Source: JACKCR01 sp041390305 (lineage in GTDB: Bacteria > Eisenbacteria > RBG-16-71-46 > CAIMUX01). Taken from it: a stretch of 64,000 nucleotides of DNA. The first letter of the stretch is position 1. Every line of letters begins with the position of its first letter. Below are positions 59,239 to 64,000 of this stretch, one piece after another. Location: NCBI GenBank assembly GCA_041390305.1, contig JAWKQE010000028.1, forward strand, positions 21,853 to 85,852, read 5' to 3'. The position numbers and the translations under genes are program-made. The notes under the pieces are model-generated. The model was given only the letters and a program-made list of their open reading frames with translations. It did not search any database and had not been told where the DNA came from.

Positions 59239-60457
59239 CGCACGAATCCGGTCGCGTCGGGGAGGCGTGACCGCCGCGGTCTCGCCACACTTGGAGGGTG
59301 CGGCCGGCGCTTTCGTGCCGGGCCCAGCCGGTACGGTTGACACGACGTCTCGGCGCCGGGTCCGGTTCTCGGGGATTCTGCCGATCGCCGTGACGACGTT
59401 CGCGCTCGCCTTCGTCTGCTTCTCGCAACCGGGTGCATCTCCGCCTTTCCGCGAGCACAGCGAGATCCACGCGTGGGGGCTGGCGTTGGACACCGAGGGC
59501 AACGTGTTCGTCGCGGACGGACGGGAAGAGCCGGGGCGCGTTTGGAAGATCGAGGCCGAGGCGTTCTCGGTGCGCGAGTCGGATCCGGAAGCAGATACGA
59601 TGTCGCTCGTGCACGAAGTGCTCGTGGCGCCGGGAGTTCGTGACCTCCAGCTTCGTGGACGGGACCTCTTCGTATCCGTCGGCGCCTACGTTCCGATCGT
59701 GAACGCCGCGGAGGACAGTGTCCGGATCCCGATGTGTGGATTGGTGCGGATGGACGTCACGAGCCCAGGGCCCCCGCTGATCGTCGAGGCCGATGCTGCG
59801 GCGACAATCCCGAGCGACCGGGGCGCGTTCTACATCTCGTGGACGGCCGCCGATTCCCTCTTCGAGGGGCCGTGCTTCCAGGTCGACGAGGAAGGTGGGG
59901 TCTACTTCGGCTGGAATGGGCGACTCCGCTACCGCAGTCCCAGTGGTGACGTGACCACGTTCCTCGGCTCCGTCCTCCGGGGTCAGGCGGACGGTGGTGT
60001 CGATCGGGCCCGCTTCAACGAGATCCGTTCCATGACGATGTCGGAAGAGGGCGACTTCTTCGTCCTCGATGGCGCGCGGGTGCGTGAGATCTCGCGCGCG
60101 GAGCGGAGTTCGGATGCATTCGCGACCGCACTCATCAAGCGGGGCGTCCTGACCGACGTGCGGGACGAGGACGACCCCAAGTTCACGAACCGCGTCTACG
60201 GCATCGCCGCGTCCGCGGACGGCGATCGAGTCTGGGCCGCATACTACGGCGGGAAGCAGCTTCTCGCGTCGAAGCGTTCCGGACGAACGGGAACGTACTA
60301 CGAGCCGAGGCGGTCCGGCTGGGCCCCGGTCGGCGTCGCCTGGACCGAGGATGCGATCTACGTGCTCGAGATCTATGGACGGGTTACGAGGGAACTCAGG
60401 GTTACGCGCCTAGGCCGTGACGGCGACGTTACGGTTCCGCTCCCGATGCCCAGGTGA
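59231..60457 (+). CDS. Exported NHL/beta-propeller-like protein
   Basis: The 408-residue protein has an export or membrane helix at about residues 45-70 (FSGILPIAVTTFALAFVCFS). Repeated strands follow with the NHL or SMP-30-like pattern (WGLALDTEGNVFVADGREE, DEEGGVYFGWNGRLRYRSPSGDVTTF, MTMSEEGDFFVLDGARVREI, GIAASADGDRVWAAYYGGK). A beta-propeller is likely. The ATG at 59231 overlaps the dppF stop by 8 bases, suggesting that it belongs to the transporter operon. There is no clear ribosome site, so coupling is expected. Function unknown. Confidence 0.7.
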   Translation: MSSARIRSRRGGVTAAVSPHLEGAAGAFVPGPAGTVDTTSRRRVRFSGILPIAVTTFALAFVCFSQPGASPPFREHSEIHAWGLALDTEGNVFVADGREEPGRVWKIEAEAFSVRESDPEADTMSLVHEVLVAPGVRDLQLRGRDLFVSVGAYVPIVNAAEDSVRIPMCGLVRMDVTSPGPPLIVEADAAATIPSDRGAFYISWTAADSLFEGPCFQVDEEGGVYFGWNGRLRYRSPSGDVTTFLGSVLRGQADGGVDRARFNEIRSMTMSEEGDFFVLDGARVREISRAERSSDAFATALIKRGVLTDVRDEDDPKFTNRVYGIAASADGDRVWAAYYGGKQLLASKRSGRTGTYYEPRRSGWAPVGVAWTEDAIYVLEIYGRVTRELRVTRLGRDGDVTVPLPMPR

Positions 60458-60459
60458 GG

Positions 60460-62409
60460 TCACCCTTCGAGGCGCTCGGCGAGCTCTTGGGCCCGGCGGC
60501 GACTCTCGGCGGCGGCGGTCGTGTCTCCACGCCCCTCCTGCACCCGCGCGATCCTCTCGAGTCGCTCGACCCGGCCCGGTGACGGTGCCGAATTCGTCCA
60601 GGCCGAGTCCAGTTGCGCCCACGCCTCCTCGTGCTTTCCGAGTACGGCGAGTGTTCTCGCAAAATCCTCTCGACAGCGGAGAGACGCTCTCGGGTTCTCC
60701 GGGACGGCCGCATGGTAGGCGGCGAGGGCGTCTCGGTACCTCGTCTCTGCGTCGTCGTCGGCCCCCAGCTCGCCTGCCAGTGCCGCGTACGCGTAGTGAG
60801 ATCCCGCTTCCATCAAGGACGGCGATGTGACGTCGTCGTAGAGCTCGAACGCCCGCGAGTACTCCGCTTCGGCACGCGCGACGCGTGGGGGTTCGCAGGC
60901 TCTCCAGAGTGCGAAGCCGAGCAGCGCATGGGCCGAGGCACGGCGCGCGAGTGACTCCTCCGTTCCTTCGGCGATCGATTCCTCGAGCGAGATCGATCGT
61001 TCGAGGTTCGAGACCGCGGCGCTGTCGCCCAGGAACGACTGGGCGAGACCGAGCGCACACAGGGTCCGTGCGATCTCCGGATCGTGGTCACCCCGCAGTG
61101 ACTCGTAGAACCCGAGGCTCGCTCGGGCGTGCCGCTCGGTCTCTGCCCAGATCCAGAAGGAGGCGTAGCTTCCCGCGAGCCGTTCATGGATGCGTGCTTT
61201 CACTTCCGGCGCCATGTCGCTCTCGTCGTCGAGTCGGGCGGCGGCGCGGTCGAGCAACTCACGGACGGTGAGCCGGTCGTCGCTCGTCGTGGCCTCCGGG
61301 GCCGAGAGCACCGTGCCGAGGAACTCCTCGACCTGGCCCGCCTTCGCGGTCTCGCCCTCGGCTCTGCGGTAGAGCACGGTCATGGCGACCGCGAACGACG
61401 TGACCAGGACGAACGCACTTGCGATCGCCGCCACGGCCGCTCGGTGACGCGCCAGGACGAGCCAGAGGTCGCCCAACGCGGTCCGTGTGCGTGCCTCGAC
61501 CGGCTCGTTGTCCCGCACACGTCTCAGCTCGTCACGAACCTCGTCCATCGATCGGTAGCGGCGTTCCGGGTCCTTCTCCAGCATGCGGAGTACGACGGCC
61601 TCGAGGTCCGCGGGGACGTCACGCCGTCGGCTCCGGAGACGGGGGGGAAGCGAGGTCTGAATGGCGTTCGCGGTGGCGAGAAACCCGCCTTCGACGGGGT
61701 AGGGCATCTCTCCCGTCAGGGCAAGATAGAAGAGGACTCCGAGGGAGTACACGTCCGTCCGGAGGTCGACGCCCTTCCGGCCGGGTCCCATCTGCTCCGG
61801 CGACGCAAAGGCAGGCGTGCCGAGGAACTGGCTCGTGCGCGAAAGGGAGCTGTCGTCGAGACTCCCTCGCGCGAGTCCGAAGTCGAGCAGGTGAGGATTC
61901 CCGTCTGCGTCGACGAGGATGTTCGCCGGCTTGAGGTCGCGGTGGATCACGCCACGCCGGTGCGCGTGCGCCAGAGCGTCTGCGAGGTCGAGGAACAGAG
62001 CGATCTGTTCGCCGAGTCGTCGCGGAGCTTCCTCGTGGGGGCGACACCACGCCATGAGTGGCACACCGTCGACCCAGTCCATCACGAACACGACGTGCCC
62101 CTCCAGCCGTTCGACGCCACGCGCTCGGACGATGTACGGATGGTCGAGTGAAGAGATGGTTCGCGCTTCGCGTGCGAGCCGGGAGATCTCCTCGTCGGTC
62201 GCGTTCCTTCCGCCGAGCAGACGCTTGAGCGCGACCGGTTCGCCCGTGCGGGGATCGATCGCTTCATAGACGATTCCCTGCCCACCCCGCCCGACTTCGC
62301 GTCGGATCTCGTAACGCCCGAGATGGCCCAACGGTACCGGCGCGAGTGCATCCCGGACCGTGTCGAACCAGTCGTCGCCGCTCGGAACGTCGCGGATCAG
62401 TTTCGCCAT
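60460..62409 (-). CDS. Ser/Thr protein kinase with helical-repeat extracytoplasmic domain
   Basis: The 649-residue protein has a kinase domain at residues about 30-290: EVGRGGQGIVYEAIDP, VALKRLL, HRDLKPANILVD, LDFGLARG, GTPAFASPEQMGPG. A single membrane helix follows at about 330-350 (AAVAAIASAFVLVTSFAVAMTVL). The remaining 300 residues are helical with TPR-like spacing (ARTLCALGLAQSFLGDSAAVSNLERSISLEE, AYAALAGELGADDDAETRYRDALAAYHA). It overlaps the ECF sigma gene by 13 bases and is read after it. It is convergent with the NHL-like gene, 2 bases apart. The layout equals the sigma-kinase pair at 2029-5514, with a different sensor domain. Confidence 0.92.
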   Translation of the reverse strand: MAKLIRDVPSGDDWFDTVRDALAPVPLGHLGRYEIRREVGRGGQGIVYEAIDPRTGEPVALKRLLGGRNATDEEISRLAREARTISSLDHPYIVRARGVERLEGHVVFVMDWVDGVPLMAWCRPHEEAPRRLGEQIALFLDLADALAHAHRRGVIHRDLKPANILVDADGNPHLLDFGLARGSLDDSSLSRTSQFLGTPAFASPEQMGPGRKGVDLRTDVYSLGVLFYLALTGEMPYPVEGGFLATANAIQTSLPPRLRSRRRDVPADLEAVVLRMLEKDPERRYRSMDEVRDELRRVRDNEPVEARTRTALGDLWLVLARHRAAVAAIASAFVLVTSFAVAMTVLYRRAEGETAKAGQVEEFLGTVLSAPEATTSDDRLTVRELLDRAAARLDDESDMAPEVKARIHERLAGSYASFWIWAETERHARASLGFYESLRGDHDPEIARTLCALGLAQSFLGDSAAVSNLERSISLEESIAEGTEESLARRASAHALLGFALWRACEPPRVARAEAEYSRAFELYDDVTSPSLMEAGSHYAYAALAGELGADDDAETRYRDALAAYHAAVPENPRASLRCREDFARTLAVLGKHEEAWAQLDSAWTNSAPSPGRVERLERIARVQEGRGDTTAAAESRRRAQELAERLEG

Positions 62410-63008
62410 GCGAACTCCCTGTCTTCCACCTCGATCTGGGCACGCACCAGTTCCCGCATCCGGTCGCGGGTCCGTTGCTTGATCTTGTAGACGGCATCCA
62501 CGCGGAGGGAGAGATCCCGCGCGATCACCTCAGGTGGATCGCCCGCGAGCAGCCTCTCGAACACGCGAACCGACTTCGGGTCGTAGGTCCGCTGGATCTC
62601 CGCGAACGCGACTCGGAGATGCCGATGTCGCCACTCGTCTTCCCAGATCTCGTCGAGATGCGAGCCGAGCGAAGTGGTATCGCCGCGTTCATCCAGGTGT
62701 TCCGCTTCCCGGGACATCTGCTTCCGTTGGCGCGTCCGGTGGCGGGCGATCGCGTTGGAGACGCTCCGTCCGAGGTAGCTGCGAAAGCGGCCGAGGTCGG
62801 GCCGGAACCGGAACCGAGGCAGGGCGGAGGCGAGTCCGATGAGTACGGTCTGTCTCACGTCTTCGGCGTCTGCCAGTTGGAGCCCGGCCCGGAGTGCGAC
62901 GCGGAGGATCGACTCGCCGTAGAGGCGATCGAATTCACGCCATGCGATCGCTTCAGATGGGTCCGCGAGACGGTGGAGGAGAGAGACGCGGGTCGTCTTC
63001 CATTCCAT
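62397..63008 (-). CDS. ECF-type RNA polymerase sigma factor
   Basis: The 203-residue protein has region 2 (WREFDRLYGESILRVALRAGLQLADAEDVRQTVLIGLASALPRF) and region 4 helix-turn-helix (SVRVFERLLAGDPPEVIARDLSLRVDAVYKIKQRTRDRM). This is the planctomycete/FCB kinase-associated sigma type. The start at 63008 (ATGGAATGG) opens the conserved region; TATACC lies 3-8 bases upstream, so the mRNA leader may be very short or the real promoter may lie further up. The stop lies inside the kinase coding start, so both are made from one message. An intrinsic terminator lies about 94 bases upstream in the same orientation. Confidence 0.85.
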   Translation of the reverse strand: MEWKTTRVSLLHRLADPSEAIAWREFDRLYGESILRVALRAGLQLADAEDVRQTVLIGLASALPRFRFRPDLGRFRSYLGRSVSNAIARHRTRQRKQMSREAEHLDERGDTTSLGSHLDEIWEDEWRHRHLRVAFAEIQRTYDPKSVRVFERLLAGDPPEVIARDLSLRVDAVYKIKQRTRDRMRELVRAQIEVEDREFAWRN

Positions 63009-63101
63009 GCCGGTATACACCCCACGACGAGGGAACACGCGACCGGCAGGTAGAGCGGGTTTCTCTGAGGATACTCGAACGGAGTGAGGGCCCGGCGCAA
63101 G

Positions 63102-63134
63102 AAAAAGCGAGCCTCGAGTGTCAGGACGGCTCGC
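63102..63134 (-). terminator. Intrinsic terminator upstream of the sigma-kinase operon
   Basis: On the minus strand, GCGAGCC, a 14-base loop, GGCTCGC and then TTTTTC. It points in the direction of the sigma gene, although the next gene to the right runs the other way. It would therefore act either on a leader transcript (attenuator) or on antisense transcription. Confidence 0.65.
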
Positions 63135-63220
63135 GTGGCCGCCTATACCGGTGTGACGAACTCCCGCCCTCGCGCGGGGCCCTGCCGGGGCACCCGATCG
63201 TCCGTATCTCTGGAGGCTCC

Positions 63221-64000
63221 ATGTCCACTTCTGAAATCTCCGTGAAGGCGCCTGGGATCGTGGCCGCTGGCCGCAAGAGGTCCATACGAGGGACGCGCTT
63301 CGGCTCGTCGTTTCTCCCGCGGGCGCTCTTCGTCGCAGTGCCCTCACCGGAGGCATCCCGTGCCTCGGTGTTTCTCGTCCTGACAGCCGTCGCCTCGACG
63401 CTTCTCGCCGGGACGCTACTCACCACCTCGATCGTGGGGACCGCGCGCGCGCAGTTCATCGAGCCCACGGACCTGCTCTTCAGTTGGGACGGGGAGGCCG
63501 ACAACGACCAGTTCGGCTTCGTCAACCGTCTCTTCGGGGACATCGACTCGGACGGAACGGTCGACATGGGCGTGGGAGTTCCCAGGCACGACGGAGCGGG
63601 AGAAGACTCGGGGAAGGTCTACATCTTCTCGGGTCGCACGGGGCTCCTTCTCCGCACGCACGAGGGGTTTGCCGCGAACCAGTACTTCGGCTACGAGATC
63701 GCGAACGTCGGTGACGTCACGAACGACGGCGTTCCCGACTACCTGATCGCTCGTCCTCGGTCGATCAACTTCTCTCAGTATTTCGGGCCGGGGGAAGCGA
63801 TCCTCTACTCCGGTGCGACCGGCGACTCTCTCCGCGCCTGGTCGACCGCGCAGCTCGGACTCGGAGCGGGTGCGCAAGTCGCGGGCGCTGGCAACTTCGA
63901 CACCCGTGGCGTCGGGGACGTGAACGCCGACGGCACGCCCGACTTCCTCATCACCGCGCTCATCGCGAGTGGATCCAACGGTCTTGCGGGCAAGGTCTAC
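63221..64000 (+). CDS. Exported FG-GAP/integrin-like repeat protein (partial, runs off the window)
   Basis: The frame is open from ATG 63221 (GGAGG upstream) to the end of the window, 260 codons. A long N-terminal signal region ends near ARAQF (residues about 55-90). FG-GAP repeats follow: GFVNRLFGDIDSDGTVDMGVGVP, FGYEIANVGDVTNDGVPDYLIA, GAGNFDTRGVGDVNADGTPDFLITA, each with a DxDxDG-type calcium loop. Such proteins form beta-propellers outside the cell. In this lineage they often end with a FlgD-type domain, which would lie beyond 64000. Confidence 0.85.
   Translation, partial: MSTSEISVKAPGIVAAGRKRSIRGTRFGSSFLPRALFVAVPSPEASRASVFLVLTAVASTLLAGTLLTTSIVGTARAQFIEPTDLLFSWDGEADNDQFGFVNRLFGDIDSDGTVDMGVGVPRHDGAGEDSGKVYIFSGRTGLLLRTHEGFAANQYFGYEIANVGDVTNDGVPDYLIARPRSINFSQYFGPGEAILYSGATGDSLRAWSTAQLGLGAGAQVAGAGNFDTRGVGDVNADGTPDFLITALIASGSNGLAGKVY

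Noticed and set aside
1..64000. tRNA, rRNA or insertion sequences
   Set aside because: Reading for T-loop sequences, rRNA-like stretches, transposase motifs and long terminal inverted repeats gave nothing convincing.

Overview
The window is GC-rich bacterial chromosome with long codon-biased genes, short intergenic gaps, no insertion sequences, no CRISPR array and no rRNA or tRNA gene that I can recognise. The style suggests an uncultured Gram-negative of the FCB-type or neighbouring phyla (Candidatus Eisenbacteria, Krumholzibacteriota or Gemmatimonadota-like). The reasons are several exported proteins ending in FlgD-like Ig or sorting domains, ECF sigma factors paired with Ser/Thr kinases, and many lipoproteins with carboxypeptidase-regulatory or PEGA-like repeats. 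The phylum is an inference, not a sequence match.

Layout. 0.3-0.9 kb: a Phd/RelE-type toxin-antitoxin pair behind a perfect 13-bp inverted repeat; the toxin appears to start at CTG. 0.9-12 kb: an exported protein, an ECF sigma/Ser-Thr kinase operon (kinase broken by clustered frameshifts), haem-motif exported proteins, a DUF6370 protein, an Lrp-type ligand-binding protein, a second kinase, and a von Willebrand A protein. 12.2-15.1 kb: a sulfur-chemistry cluster of TusA-like, DsrE-like, TusA-OsmC fusion and a MetE-like zinc methyltransferase (one frameshift). 15.2-16.9 kb: FHA-GAF-SpoIIE phosphatase behind a leaderless promoter. 17.1-17.7 kb: an AhpC-type peroxiredoxin whose peroxidatic cysteine codon is an in-frame TGA, followed directly by a good bacterial SECIS-like stem-loop. 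I read this as a selenoprotein and consider it the main finding. 17.9-33.3 kb: surface or exported proteins, a phosphonate-type binding protein coupled to a chemoreceptor, MscS, an RlmG-like methyltransferase, a DUF3857/transglutaminase lipoprotein and a HAD phosphatase. 33.4-37 kb: a DUF1015-serA-serC serine operon. 37-44.5 kb: paired lipoproteins, DUF454, Fur, ribosomal protein S1 and a PqqB-like hydrolase. 44.5-52 kb: a palindrome-rich gap, a membrane glycosyltransferase-like protein, RNase H, a DUF4097 protein, a flavin reductase-like protein, and CinA with an unknown partner. 52.3-60.5 kb: a complete five-gene peptide/nickel-type ABC importer plus an NHL-like protein. 60.5-63.1 kb: a second ECF sigma/kinase pair. 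From 63.2 kb: an FG-GAP protein running off the window.

How they fit. Phospho-signalling (three kinases, two ECF factors, FHA-phosphatase), envelope proteins and thiol/selenol redox chemistry (selenoperoxiredoxin, OsmC, TusA, DsrE, Fur) dominate. Two genes carry apparent indels (2613-5514 and 13896-15072), so local sequence errors are possible. This matters when weighing the TGA, although that one is a substitution-type difference supported by RNA structure.
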